A stretch of 64,000 bases of DNA, taken from assembly GCF_001485535.1 (NCBI RefSeq), contig NZ_BCMZ01000001.1, positions 1,612,001 through 1,676,000 of the forward strand. Direction: 5' to 3'. Position 1 is the first letter of the stretch, and each line of letters opens with the position of its first letter. The notes beneath the pieces were generated by a model that saw only the letters and a program-made list of their open reading frames with translations, had not been told where the DNA came from and searched no databases. The position numbers and the translations under genes are program-made. Shown piece after piece: positions 6,029 to 15,034 of the stretch. This DNA is from Halobacterium sp. CBA1132. Its GTDB lineage: Archaea > Halobacteriota > Halobacteria > Halobacteriales > Halobacteriaceae.

Positions 6029-7963
6029 ATGACTGACCAAGGTGGGTACAAGGACAAACTCGCTCGCGTCGACCTCAGCGCGGGCGACGTCGAGTACGAG
6101 AGTATCGACGAGGCGGACGCCCGCAACTACATCGGCGGGCGCGGCCTCGGCGTGAAGTACGTCTTCGAGAACGGCCCCGACGTCGAGCCGCTCTCCGAGG
6201 ACAACCTCCTCACGTTCATGACCGGGCCGCTGACGGGCACCCAGACCCCGATGAGCGGCCGCATCGCCGTCGTCACGAAGTCCCCGCTGACGGACACCGT
6301 GACCGACTCCCACCACGGCGGGTGGAGCGGCGCGCGCCTCAAGTGGGCGGGCTTCGACGGCCTCCTCTTCGAGGGGAAAGCCGACGACCCCGTCTACGCC
6401 GTCGTCGAGGACGGCGAACTCGAACTCCGCGACGCCAGCCACCTCTGGGGCGAGGGAATCCACGCCACCATCGACACCCTCGAAGAGGAAGTTGAGGGCT
6501 CGTACGGCAAGAACCTCTCCACAATGGCCATCGGGCCGGGCGGCGAGAACGAGGTGCGCTTCGGCTGCATCATCAACGAGGACGACCGTGCCTCCGGCCG
6601 CGGCGGCACCGGCGCCGTCATGGGCTCGAAGAACCTCAAGGCGGTCGTCGTCAAGTCCGGCACCGACATGCCCAAACCCGCCGACCGCGAGACGTTCATG
6701 GAGGGCCACAAGGCCGCCATGCAGGCGATTCAGGAGTCCGACGTCACCGCGCCCAACGAGGGCGGCCTCTCCGTCTACGGGACGAACGTCCTGATGAACC
6801 TCACCGAGGAGATGGAGGGCCTCCCGACCCGGAACGGCCGGTTCACCTCCACGACCTCCGAGGCGACAGCCGAGCCCGACGAACCGAATATCGACTCCGA
6901 GAAGGTCTCCGGGGAGAACGTCGAGGAGAACATCCTCGTCGACGACCCGACGTGTCACTCCTGTCCCGTGGCGTGTAAGAAGGAAGTCGAGGTCGACGTC
7001 CACCACAAGGGCGAGGACCTCAACGTCCGCATGGAGTCCTACGAGTACGAGCCCGCGTGGGCGCTCGGCCCGAACTCCATGAACGACGACCGCGACCTCA
7101 TCGCGGTCATGATGGACCGGTGTAACGACATCGGCATCGACAGCATCGAGACCGGGAACCTCCTCGCGTTCGCGATGGAAGCCACCGAGAAGGGCTACAT
7201 CGACGACGGCGAGGGCATCGACTGGGGCGACACCGACGCGATGACCGAGATGATCGAGAAGATCGGCGAGCGCGAGACTCACCTCGCGGACACCCTCGCG
7301 GACGGGCAGAAGCGCGCCGCCGAGGAACTCGGCGCCCACGACTGCCGCCTCGACGTGAAGGGGCAGGCCATCGCCGCCTACGACCCGCGCGGCCTGAAAG
7401 GCATGGGCATCGGGTACGCGACGTCAAACCGCGGCGGCTGCCACCTCCGCGGGTACACGCCCGCCGCCGAGATTCTCGGCGTCCCGGAGAAAGTCGACCC
7501 CACCGACTGGGAGGGCAAAGGCGAACTCACCGCGACGTTCCAAGACCTCCACGCCATCTCGGACTCGTTCGACATCTGCAAGTTCAACGCGTTCGCGGAG
7601 GGCGTCCAGGAGTACATCGACCAGTACAACGGCATGACCGGCCGCGACGTCGGCGAGGAGGAACTGCTGGAAGCGGGCGAGCGCATCTACAACCTCGAAC
7701 GCTACTACAACAACCTCGCCGGCTTCGACGGCGACGACGACACGCTCCCGGACCGCTTCGTGAAGGGCGCCGAAGACGCGGTGCCCGCGGGCGGCGGCAT
7801 CGAGGGCGAACTCTGCGAACTGGACGCGATGAAAGACGAGTACTACCGGGACCGCGGCTGGGTGGACGGCGTCGTGCCCGACGAGAAACTCGACGAACTC
7901 GGCATCGACCTCGGCCCCGGCACGGGCGTCTCGTCGAGCGGCGCAGCGTCCGCGGACGACTAG
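6029..7963 (+). CDS. aor: Aldehyde:ferredoxin oxidoreductase (tungstopterin enzyme)
   Basis: 644 residues, near the ~600-residue AOR family size plus an acidic tail. The family converts aldehydes to carboxylates with ferredoxin as electron acceptor, using a bis-pterin tungsten centre and one 4Fe-4S cluster. Cluster ligands are visible as C309-x2-C312-x3-C316 (TCHSCPVACK) and C517 in DICKF. The N-terminal pterin region shows NYIGGRGLGVKY and TGPLTGTQTPMSGR, and the central part GPGGENEVRFGCI. The ATG of MTDQGGYK is chosen; an upstream GTG frame would cross the palindrome. Divergent from the SAMP3/DUF1952-like operon, which may serve its cofactor. Confidence 0.92.
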   Translation: MTDQGGYKDKLARVDLSAGDVEYESIDEADARNYIGGRGLGVKYVFENGPDVEPLSEDNLLTFMTGPLTGTQTPMSGRIAVVTKSPLTDTVTDSHHGGWSGARLKWAGFDGLLFEGKADDPVYAVVEDGELELRDASHLWGEGIHATIDTLEEEVEGSYGKNLSTMAIGPGGENEVRFGCIINEDDRASGRGGTGAVMGSKNLKAVVVKSGTDMPKPADRETFMEGHKAAMQAIQESDVTAPNEGGLSVYGTNVLMNLTEEMEGLPTRNGRFTSTTSEATAEPDEPNIDSEKVSGENVEENILVDDPTCHSCPVACKKEVEVDVHHKGEDLNVRMESYEYEPAWALGPNSMNDDRDLIAVMMDRCNDIGIDSIETGNLLAFAMEATEKGYIDDGEGIDWGDTDAMTEMIEKIGERETHLADTLADGQKRAAEELGAHDCRLDVKGQAIAAYDPRGLKGMGIGYATSNRGGCHLRGYTPAAEILGVPEKVDPTDWEGKGELTATFQDLHAISDSFDICKFNAFAEGVQEYIDQYNGMTGRDVGEEELLEAGERIYNLERYYNNLAGFDGDDDTLPDRFVKGAEDAVPAGGGIEGELCELDAMKDEYYRDRGWVDGVVPDEKLDELGIDLGPGTGVSSSGAASADD

Positions 7964-8043
7964 CGCTCCAATCGACGTTCCACGTTCTTTTGCTGTCCGA
8001 CTTGCCGGCGTAGCGACGCCCGCTCGACAATCGGCAGGGGCCT

Positions 8044-8227
8044 GGCGGATTGAAAGGGCGAGGCGTCCAGGACGAAGGCCGGCGAAGTAAGCACTGCAGC
8101 GAACGGAGTGAGCGAAGGGCGCAGCGAGTGCGAGGCCGACCGAAGGGAGGCCTCGACGTTCTCGAACGGTGAGCGTAGCGAGCCGTGAGAGCCGCCCGAG
8201 TCGTGGACGCCGAGGGCTTTCAGGTGT
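8044..8227 (+). repeat. Structured repeat unit C with nested hairpins
   Basis: This third copy of the unit opens GCGGATTGAAAGGG and ends GAGGGCTTTCAGGTGT. Its own arms, GGCGTCCA (8062-8069) and TGGACGCC (8204-8211), close it. The core AAGTAAGCACTGCAGCGAAC plus GGAGTGAGCGAAGGGCGCAG matches unit B almost base for base. It adds two nested hairpins absent from B: CGAGGCC/GGCCTCG (8131-8155, loop GACCGAAGGGA) and ACGGT/GCCGT (8166-8186, loop GAGCGTAGCGA). It fills most of the 345-base gap between aor and the helicase gene; the remainder looks featureless. Confidence 0.8.
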
Positions 8228-8308
8228 ATGAGAAGACAACGAATGCCCGACGTGCTCCGACACCTAGACCCGAAACCCGTTTTTCCGCGCGCGCCCTACG
8301 ACGCTGCA

Positions 8309-10108
8309 GTGACTGACATCTCCAAGGAGGCGTTCCACGACGCGCTCGAAGCCGTGGGTCGCCCGGTCGCGACCGCCGCGCAGGTCGCCCGAGAACTGGA
8401 CTGCACGCAGGCGGAGGCCGCCGACGCGCTCGCGGAACTCGCGGAGACGGGGGACGTGGAGCGCGCGGACGTGGAGAACGACCCCGTGGTGTGGTATCCT
8501 CGGGACTGGCTGGAACTCACGGACCGCGAGCGCGTCGTGCCGTTTCCGGACCGCCGGGAGATAGTCGTCGACCAGCCCGAGCAGTTCACGCGCGCCCAGT
8601 TGTCGCGGTTCGCGCACCTCGCTGACACCACCCGTACAGGGAGCTACCGGTACGTCGTCCGCGAGGAGGACGTGTGGGCGGCGCCGTTCGAGAGTCTGGA
8701 CGACTTGCTGGCGGCGATGGACCGCGTGCTCCCGCGGGACTGCCCCGGATTGAAGGACTGGGTCGAAGAGCAGTGGACGCGCGCGACGCGCTTCCGGCTC
8801 GTGACGCACGAGGACGGCTACGTCGTCCTCGAAGCGAAGACCGAGAGCCTGCTGGGGAACGTCGCCGACCAGCACCTCGCCGACGACGTGATTCGCGCGC
8901 CCATCTCGGACACGGAGGCGTGGGTCGCCGAGAACAAGGTCGCGGAGTTGAAGCGCACGCTCTACGAGGCCGGCTACCCCGTGCAGGACGAGCGCGACCT
9001 CGAATCCGGCGAGCCGCTGGACGTCGACCTCCACCTCGAACTCCGGGACTACCAGCAGGACTGGGTGGACCGCTTCGTCGACGCGAGTTCGGGCGTGCTC
9101 GTCGGGCCGCCGGGGTCGGGGAAGACGGTCGCCGCGATGGGCGTGCTGGAAGCCGTCGGCGGCGAGACGCTGATTCTGGTGCCGAGCCGCGAACTCGCGG
9201 CGCAGTGGCGCGAGGAACTACTCGCACACACCAGCCTCGAACCCGACCAAATCGGAGAGTACCACGGCGGCAGCAAGCAAGTCCGGCCGGTCACTATCGC
9301 GACCTACCAGACGGCGGGGATGGACCGCCACCGCCACGTCTTCGACGACCGCGAGTGGGGGCTGGTCGTCTACGACGAAGTCCATCACATCCCAGCGGAG
9401 GTGGCGCGCCGGTCGGCGGACCTCCAGAGCAAGCACCGCCTCGGCCTCACCGCGACGCCCGTCCGCGAGGACGACAAAGAGGAGGACATCTACACGCTCG
9501 TCGGGCCGCCCATCGGCACCGACTGGGACGCCCTCTTCGACGCGGGCTACGTCGCAGAGCCGACGGTGGAGATCCGGTACGTGCCGTGGCGCGACGAGGA
9601 CGCCCGCTACGAGTACGCCGCCGAGAGCGGGCACACGCGCCGCCGCCTCGCCGCCGAGAACCCCGCGAAAGACGACGAAGTCCGCCACCTCCTCGACCAG
9701 CACGGCGACAAGCAGGCGCTCGTGTTCGTGGACTACCTCGAACAGGGCGAACGGCTCGCCGACGCAATCGACGCGCCGTTCGTCAACGGCGAGACCCGCC
9801 ACGCCGAACGCGAGGCGCTGTTCGACCGCTTCCGCACGGGCGCGCTGGACACGCTCGTCGTCTCCCGCATCGGCGACGAGGGCATCGACCTGCCGGACGC
9901 CGAACTCGCCGTCGTCGCGTCGGGACTCGGTGGGAGTCGACGGCAGGGCGCTCAGCGCGCCGGCCGTACGATGCGGCCGGGTGGCCAGTCGCTGTTGTTC
10001 GTGCTGGCGACGCGCGGCACCGAGGAGGAGGACGACGCCCGCAGCAGGATGCGCCACCTCGCCGCGAAGGGCGTTCGCGTCACGGAGTCCGGCAGCGAAC
10101 AAGCCTGA
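8309..10108 (+). CDS. XPB/Rad25-type superfamily 2 DNA helicase
   Basis: 599 residues from the GTG of VTDISKEAFHDALEAVGRPV. In-frame ATGs at 8228 and 8243 exist, but the residues they would add look non-coding and one abuts repeat unit C. An N-terminal winged-helix-like region (TAAQVARELDCTQAEAADAL) precedes a helicase core: LRDYQQDWVDRF, Walker A GPPGSGKT, motif II YDEVHHIP, motif III LGLTATP, and motif VI QRAGRTMRPG. This matches archaeal XPB-like helicases in repair and transcription-linked unwinding. DEVH replaces the more usual DEAH/DEVH variants without loss of the catalytic DE. The thioesterase gene follows 52 bases later. Confidence 0.85.
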   Translation: MTDISKEAFHDALEAVGRPVATAAQVARELDCTQAEAADALAELAETGDVERADVENDPVVWYPRDWLELTDRERVVPFPDRREIVVDQPEQFTRAQLSRFAHLADTTRTGSYRYVVREEDVWAAPFESLDDLLAAMDRVLPRDCPGLKDWVEEQWTRATRFRLVTHEDGYVVLEAKTESLLGNVADQHLADDVIRAPISDTEAWVAENKVAELKRTLYEAGYPVQDERDLESGEPLDVDLHLELRDYQQDWVDRFVDASSGVLVGPPGSGKTVAAMGVLEAVGGETLILVPSRELAAQWREELLAHTSLEPDQIGEYHGGSKQVRPVTIATYQTAGMDRHRHVFDDREWGLVVYDEVHHIPAEVARRSADLQSKHRLGLTATPVREDDKEEDIYTLVGPPIGTDWDALFDAGYVAEPTVEIRYVPWRDEDARYEYAAESGHTRRRLAAENPAKDDEVRHLLDQHGDKQALVFVDYLEQGERLADAIDAPFVNGETRHAEREALFDRFRTGALDTLVVSRIGDEGIDLPDAELAVVASGLGGSRRQGAQRAGRTMRPGGQSLLFVLATRGTEEEDDARSRMRHLAAKGVRVTESGSEQA

Positions 10109-10160
10109 GTGGGCTGCCCCAACCACGGTCGTTAAGCCGCCGGCAGGCGCACTGCCGACG

Positions 10161-10559
10161 ATGACCGAGTTCCCGTTCGCGACCACCGTCGATGTGCGCT
10201 ACCAGGACCACGACACGCTCGGACACGTCAACAACGCCGTCTACGTGACGTACATGGAGGAAGCCCGCGTGGCGTACCTCTCGGAGTACGCCGGCCTCGC
10301 GATGGACGACATCTCGATGGTTGTCGCGCACCTCGACGTGGACTTCCGGCGGACCGTCGAGTACGCCGACAGCGTGGAGGTCGCTATCGGCGTCACGGAC
10401 GTCGGCGGGTCGAGTTTCACGATGGCCTACGAGGTCCGCGACGGCGATACGGTGGCCGTCGAGGGCGAGTCGGTGCAGGTCACTCTCAACCCCGAAACCG
10501 GGGAGAGCCAGCCGGTCCCGGACGAGTGGCGGGAGTCCTTCGAACCCGTGGACGGCTGA
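10161..10559 (+). CDS. Acyl-CoA thioesterase, hotdog fold (4HBT family)
   Basis: 132 residues. The family signature is clear: VRYQDHDTLGHVNNAVYVTYMEEAR, with the catalytic Asp in QDHD and GHVNN just after it. Members hydrolyse acyl-CoA thioesters; the chain-length preference cannot be read. A TATA-like CGTTAAG lies about 27 bases before the ATG, so the gene probably has its own leaderless promoter. It is convergent with the DICT-domain gene, with no gap between the stops. Confidence 0.88.
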   Translation: MTEFPFATTVDVRYQDHDTLGHVNNAVYVTYMEEARVAYLSEYAGLAMDDISMVVAHLDVDFRRTVEYADSVEVAIGVTDVGGSSFTMAYEVRDGDTVAVEGESVQVTLNPETGESQPVPDEWRESFEPVDG

Positions 10560-11300
10560 CTACGCCGGCCCGGTCTCGGGGAACGCGCGCAGTCGGTCGA
10601 GAATCGTGTCGACGAGGTCCGTGTCGAACGCCCAGAAGCCGTGGAATTGGCCGTCCTCGCGCTCCTCCGCGAGAAGCGCGCGCTTGTCCTCGTCGCGGTC
10701 GGCGTCCAAGACGACGAACCACGTGTCCGTGATTTCGTCGTCCTCGTAGGCGTGAATCGCGTGGGCGTCGGTCGGCACGTCCCAGTTCGGCCGCCCGTAG
10801 ATGTGCGTCTCCACGCCCGCGGCCGCGAGCCGTTCGTAGAGGCGGTACTGCGGCCGCAGGTTCGACAGCCGCTGGAAGCCCGCGTGCAGCGTCCCGCCGA
10901 GCTGGTGGGCGCTGGACTCGATTTCGCGGGACGCGACCACCATCCGGTCGCGGCCGTAGTCCGTGAATATCGACTGGTCGATGTGGCGGAACAACTCCGG
11001 GTACTCGATCTCCTCCGGGGCGGAGACGTCGATGAGCGGTGAGTCCGGTCGAACCACTCGGTACAACGACTGCAGCGACGACGACGCGAGGAACTTGCTG
11101 TCGTCGTGGAGCACGACAAAATTCCGCGGGATGCCGTCGTCGGTGGCGGCGCGCCGCAGGTTCACCGACTGCACGTCGAAGTACGACTGGATGTCCGAGA
11201 GCACGCCGCGGGGCACGTCGACGTTGTACAGCGTCAGCGTGAGCGCGCGCTCGTCGACGCCGTCGATGATGTCCGGCAACGGGGGTGCGTCGTCAGCCAT
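10560..11300 (-). CDS. DICT sensory domain protein
   Basis: 246 residues from MADDAPPLPDIIDGVDER. It looks like a stand-alone DICT domain: the N-terminal half holds VPRGVLSDIQSYFDVQSVNL and FVVLHDDSKFLASSSLQSLY, and the C-terminal half FVVLDADRDEDKRALLAEER. DICT domains occur with diguanylate cyclases and histidine kinases and are thought to bind a small ligand or light-linked signal. No output domain is attached here. An ATG ten codons upstream is possible but adds RATRHLYVV without family match. The adjacent 5'-nucleotidase runs in the same direction, 67 bases upstream. Confidence 0.75.
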   Translation of the reverse strand: MADDAPPLPDIIDGVDERALTLTLYNVDVPRGVLSDIQSYFDVQSVNLRRAATDDGIPRNFVVLHDDSKFLASSSLQSLYRVVRPDSPLIDVSAPEEIEYPELFRHIDQSIFTDYGRDRMVVASREIESSAHQLGGTLHAGFQRLSNLRPQYRLYERLAAAGVETHIYGRPNWDVPTDAHAIHAYEDDEITDTWFVVLDADRDEDKRALLAEEREDGQFHGFWAFDTDLVDTILDRLRAFPETGPA

Positions 11301-11366
11301 CACTACGTACAGGTGTCGTGTCGCGCGCACCCTATAAATCCGCGTGGCGGGGACACCCGCCGAGAA

Positions 11367-13427
11367 CTACTCGCGGCGTGCGAGCAGCGCTGCACCGAGC
11401 GCGGCGACGACGGCCGCGCCGAGGCCGAATCCGGGCGAGGTGCCGCCGGATTCGCCGCCAGTCGTCGCTGCGGTCGTCTCAGCCGCGGTCGTCGCGGGCG
11501 CCGTGGTCGTCGCCGCCGTCGTCTGCTGGATGACGTTCGCGTCGACCTCCGCGTTCACCACGGAGGACTCGAAGTACGGTCGATCGGTGCCGTCGACGCT
11601 GTACTGGCCGTACACTTCGACGTCGCCGGACGCCGCCAGCGACTGCAGGTCGCTGTCCGCGAACGTGACCGTGACCGTCCCGTCCGCGACGGACGCGCCG
11701 GACGCGTTCACGCGCTCGTTCGCCGCGTTCAGCGCGTAGAAGCTCTCGCTGTCGACGGACGTGGCGTTCTCGGCGGTCGGCTTCTCGAAGGACACCGAGG
11801 CGTCGCCCTCGCCGTCGAGTTCGACGCTGCCCGCGTCGGTCTCGTAGTCGATGCGGCGAATGCGGTTCTCACCGTCGGGCGAGACGGTTCCCTGCTCGTC
11901 CACGTAGTTGTAGACGACCTCGCCGTACATCGTGTAGTCGACGTTCGTGCGGGTCGCGTTCGCGAGCGGGGAGCCGTCCCAGCCCGCCATGTAGGAGTTC
12001 ACCGTGACCGTGTACGTCTCGTCCTGTTCGAGGGGCTCGCCGTTCACGTACGCGGACCGAATCTGGTCGTCCGTTCGCTCGTGGCCGAGCCACTCGTAGG
12101 TGACGCCGCTCACCTGGAGTTGGGCCTCGGCGTCGTACTGCTGGCCGGTCTCGCTCTCGGCGGTGACGACCTGACTCTGGAGCACCTGCTCCAGTTGCGC
12201 GCCGGTCAACTCCATCGTCACGAGGTGGTTGTTGAACGGCAGCACGCTGAACACGTCGCCAGCGGTGAGGTTCCCGGGGCCGTACTGGCCGTTCGAGCGG
12301 ATGCCGCCCGCGTTCGTGATGGCGACGTCCGCGCCGGACTTCCAGCGGAACGCGTCAGTGATGAGATTCCCGAAGTTCGTCTCGTCGTGGTAGTTCGAGG
12401 AGAACCGCGCGTCCAGTTGCACCTCGGTCTCACCGGCGACCCGCGAGAGCTGTTCGCCGCGGGCTTCCTCGATGATCTGCGAGACGTTCTCGTCGTGGGT
12501 GACGTTCTCCGTCGTCGGAATCAGGCGGCCGTTCCAGTCGGTTACCTCGCCGTCCTGCACGGTGAGGTTGAGTTCGCCGAGGTACGCCGCGCGCCCCGCG
12601 GCCTCGCTGATGACGACGCCGTCAGTCTCCTGTGGCGGGTACTTGATTTCGTCGTCACCGACCAACACCACGTCGACGTTGTCGGTGCTGTTCGCGAACT
12701 CCTCGGCGACGGGGACGCCGAAGTGTCCGAGCGCCACGACCACGTCGGCGTTCTCCTCCTGTTTCAGTTCCGTCGCGTGCTCCGAGCCGACCTCGGCGTA
12801 GTCCTGAAGCTCGTAGCCCTGTTTGGCGAAGTCCACCGCCGTCTTGGACTTGATTTTCTGGTCGACGAGGCCAACAACGCCGACGCGGACGCCGTTCTTC
12901 TCGACGACCGTGTACGGCTCGGTGCCGGGGACCGGCTCGCCAGTCTCGGCGTCGACAACGTTCGCGAGCAGCCACGGGAACTCCGAGGCGTCCGAGAAGT
13001 TCCCGACGGCCTCGAAGCCGTAGTCGAGGTCGTGGTTCCCGATGACCTCCGCGGCCGGGTCGAGTTCGTTCAGCACGTCGACGGGCGTGCGCCACTTGGA
13101 GATGGGCGACAGGGAGTTGGGGCTCACCTGGTCGCCAGCGCCGAGCAGCACCGTCGGGTTGTCGTGGGCGGCGCGACGCTGCTCGACGAGCGTCGCGAGT
13201 TGCGGCACCGTGCCGTTCTGTGCAATCGCCGTCTGGATGTCGTTGTACGACAGAATCGTGACCGTGGTGCCGTTGTCCTGGGTCGCGTTCGCTTCGGCGT
13301 CGACGCTCCCGACTGCGGGCGCGTCGACTGCCGGCGACGAAGCGTCCGCCGGGGCCGCTGCGGCCGGCGCGGCCGCCGCTGCCACCAGCAGGACACAGAC
13401 CACGAGCGCGGAGTGTACGCTTCGCAT
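11367..13427 (-). CDS. Secreted 5'-nucleotidase / 2',3'-cyclic phosphodiesterase with PGF-CTERM anchor
   Basis: 686 residues. A signal peptide (MRSVHSALVVCVLLVAAAAA) leads into a calcineurin-like metallophosphatase domain with SYNDIQTA, LGAGDQVSP, IGNHDLDYG and ALGHFGV. A 5'-nucleotidase C-terminal domain follows, with FGNLITDAFRW, ITNAGGIRSNG and FSVLPFNNHL. A Thr/Ala-rich linker ends in PGFGLGAAVVAALGAALLARRE, the PGF-CTERM signal that archaeosortase cleaves before lipid attachment. It probably scavenges phosphate and nucleosides at the cell surface. The start at MRSV is preferred over an ATG nine codons upstream because it gives a normal signal peptide. Confidence 0.9.
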   Translation of the reverse strand: MRSVHSALVVCVLLVAAAAAPAAAAPADASSPAVDAPAVGSVDAEANATQDNGTTVTILSYNDIQTAIAQNGTVPQLATLVEQRRAAHDNPTVLLGAGDQVSPNSLSPISKWRTPVDVLNELDPAAEVIGNHDLDYGFEAVGNFSDASEFPWLLANVVDAETGEPVPGTEPYTVVEKNGVRVGVVGLVDQKIKSKTAVDFAKQGYELQDYAEVGSEHATELKQEENADVVVALGHFGVPVAEEFANSTDNVDVVLVGDDEIKYPPQETDGVVISEAAGRAAYLGELNLTVQDGEVTDWNGRLIPTTENVTHDENVSQIIEEARGEQLSRVAGETEVQLDARFSSNYHDETNFGNLITDAFRWKSGADVAITNAGGIRSNGQYGPGNLTAGDVFSVLPFNNHLVTMELTGAQLEQVLQSQVVTAESETGQQYDAEAQLQVSGVTYEWLGHERTDDQIRSAYVNGEPLEQDETYTVTVNSYMAGWDGSPLANATRTNVDYTMYGEVVYNYVDEQGTVSPDGENRIRRIDYETDAGSVELDGEGDASVSFEKPTAENATSVDSESFYALNAANERVNASGASVADGTVTVTFADSDLQSLAASGDVEVYGQYSVDGTDRPYFESSVVNAEVDANVIQQTTAATTTAPATTAAETTAATTGGESGGTSPGFGLGAAVVAALGAALLARRE

Positions 13428-13529
13428 GCACGTCAGCCATCCGAAACCACCCACAAAAAATTACTCGTTCGTGGTCAAATCACGCGAAGGCGCTCGGAAT
13501 CTAGGGAGAACTATGCACGTCTATGGATG

Positions 13530-14417
13530 TCAGGTGGTTCTGCCCGTCGTCGTGACCGCGATGCCCGCGAGCACGACGACGCCGCCCACGACAGTGAACG
13601 CGCCCGGCACCTGTCCGAAGACAGCGAGCGCGAGCAGCGTGCTCCCGACCGGCTCACCCAGCAGGGAGACGCTGACGACGCTCGATTCGACGTACTTCAG
13701 CGCCCAGTTGACGACCGTGTGACCGAGCAGTCCTGGGCCGACTGCCATCCCAATGAACAGCACCCACTCGTGGGCCGGGTACGCCACGAGCGGCAGTCCG
13801 AGCGCGACCGCGACGGCGAACAACACGACCGTACAGACGCCGTAGACGGCGAACACGTACGGCGCCAGCGAGAGTCGCTGACGCACCGACCGCCCAGCGA
13901 GCACGTACCCGGCGCCGGCGACTGCACCGACGACCGCGAGCGCGTTCCCCAGTCCCGGGGCCGCACCGACCGCTGTGCCACCGAGGAAGTCACCCGCCGA
14001 CAGCAGCACGGACCCCGCGATGGCGACGAGGATGCCGCCGGCGACGCGCGCGCCGACGCGCTCGTCCAACAGCAGCCACGCACCCACCGCGACGAACGCC
14101 GGTTGCGTCTGCACGAGCGTCGTCGACGCTGCGATGCTCGTGAACTCGATGGACGCGAACCACGACGCGAAGTGGACCGCCAACAGTACGCCCGCTGCGC
14201 TCACGACCAGCCAGTCCGCACCGGGGATGTCAGCGAACTCGCGGCGGCGTCGGAACGCGAACGGCGCGACGAACGCGGTCGTGAACAACACCCGATAGCC
14301 CGCCTTCAAGACGCGCGGCGCGTCGCTGAGCTCCACGAGGATAGCGCTTGTGCTCACCGCAGCGACAGCGACCGCGACGGCGGCCATCGGCGGTACGACG
14401 GGGTCGTCGGCGCTCAC
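13530..14417 (-). CDS. EamA/DMT-family transporter
   Basis: 295 residues with about ten hydrophobic segments in two halves, as in drug/metabolite transporters. Typical motifs: the N-terminal half has STSAILVELSDAPRVLKAGYR and IEFTSIAASTTLVQTQPAFV; the C-terminal half has LKYVESSVVSVSLLGEPVGS with the usual Glu-Pro. The substrate is unknown; family members export amino acids, nucleotides or drugs. It stands alone between the nucleotidase (103 bases away) and the SRPBCC gene, all leftward. Confidence 0.85.
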   Translation of the reverse strand: MSADDPVVPPMAAVAVAVAAVSTSAILVELSDAPRVLKAGYRVLFTTAFVAPFAFRRRREFADIPGADWLVVSAAGVLLAVHFASWFASIEFTSIAASTTLVQTQPAFVAVGAWLLLDERVGARVAGGILVAIAGSVLLSAGDFLGGTAVGAAPGLGNALAVVGAVAGAGYVLAGRSVRQRLSLAPYVFAVYGVCTVVLFAVAVALGLPLVAYPAHEWVLFIGMAVGPGLLGHTVVNWALKYVESSVVSVSLLGEPVGSTLLALAVFGQVPGAFTVVGGVVVLAGIAVTTTGRTT

Positions 14418-14502
14418 GGCTGCACGTTGCCGGCCGCGCGAAAAGGAATTACGCTCGCGGTCCGCCGCGAGTCGCGCCCGCAGCGCGGACTCGCCGAGAG
14501 TG

Positions 14503-14979
14503 CTACGACCCGTCGAGGATGTCGCGAGTACGCCGATGACGGTACCAGAACATCGGCGCGAGTCCGAACACCGCGAGTTCGTCGCCGACGCCGCCGACCG
14601 GCGCGCTGTACTCGACGTGGTCGCGAATCAGCGTCTCGTCGCCGTCCGCGTAGAACAGGTGCGTGTGCTCCCACTCCGGGAACGGCCCCTCCTCCATCAC
14701 GTCCACGAAGTACGCGGTGTCCTCGTCCTCCTCGCGGGCGGTGATGTGCGAGACCCACGTCTGCCGCGGCCCGACGCCGAACGGCCGCACGGACGCGTGA
14801 ATCCGCGTTCCCGCCGTCAAGACGTGCGTCTCGGGTCCGTCACCCGGATGCTCGATTTCCTCCACGCGGAGGTTCATCCAACCCGGCGTCAACGACCGCA
14901 GTCCGTCGATGGTGGAGTGGAACGCCCACACGTCGGCAAGCGGCGCGCGAACCCGCAACTCCCGCTCGAAGGTCGCCAT
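14503..14979 (-). CDS. SRPBCC (START-like) ligand-binding family protein
   Basis: 158 residues, opening MATFERELRVRAPLADVWAF and continuing with GWMNLRVEEIEHPGDGPE and RQTWVSHITAREEDEDTAYF, the strand/helix pattern of polyketide-cyclase-like SRPBCC proteins. The C-terminal APMFWYRHRRTRDILDG is the usual amphipathic last helix. Members bind hydrophobic ligands; no ligand or reaction can be assigned. The start is the first ATG with the family beginning; 55 bases separate it from the upstream Lrp gene. Confidence 0.82.
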   Translation of the reverse strand: MATFERELRVRAPLADVWAFHSTIDGLRSLTPGWMNLRVEEIEHPGDGPETHVLTAGTRIHASVRPFGVGPRQTWVSHITAREEDEDTAYFVDVMEEGPFPEWEHTHLFYADGDETLIRDHVEYSAPVGGVGDELAVFGLAPMFWYRHRRTRDILDGS

Positions 14980-15034
14980 ACACGCTATTGGCGGGGCGCC
15001 GGCAAAACTCCAGCGGCGGTCACGTCGACTGCGG

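Noticed and set aside
8228-8308. Upstream ATG starts for the XPB-like helicase
   Set aside because: The added residues lack family similarity and the first ATG abuts repeat unit C; the GTG at 8309 begins the conserved sequence.
11106-14744. A very long open frame on the plus strand, antisense to the 5'-nucleotidase and EamA genes
   Set aside because: Its product is Arg/Val/His-rich without domain character and mirrors the codon bias of the genes on the other strand, which have signal peptides and clear motifs.
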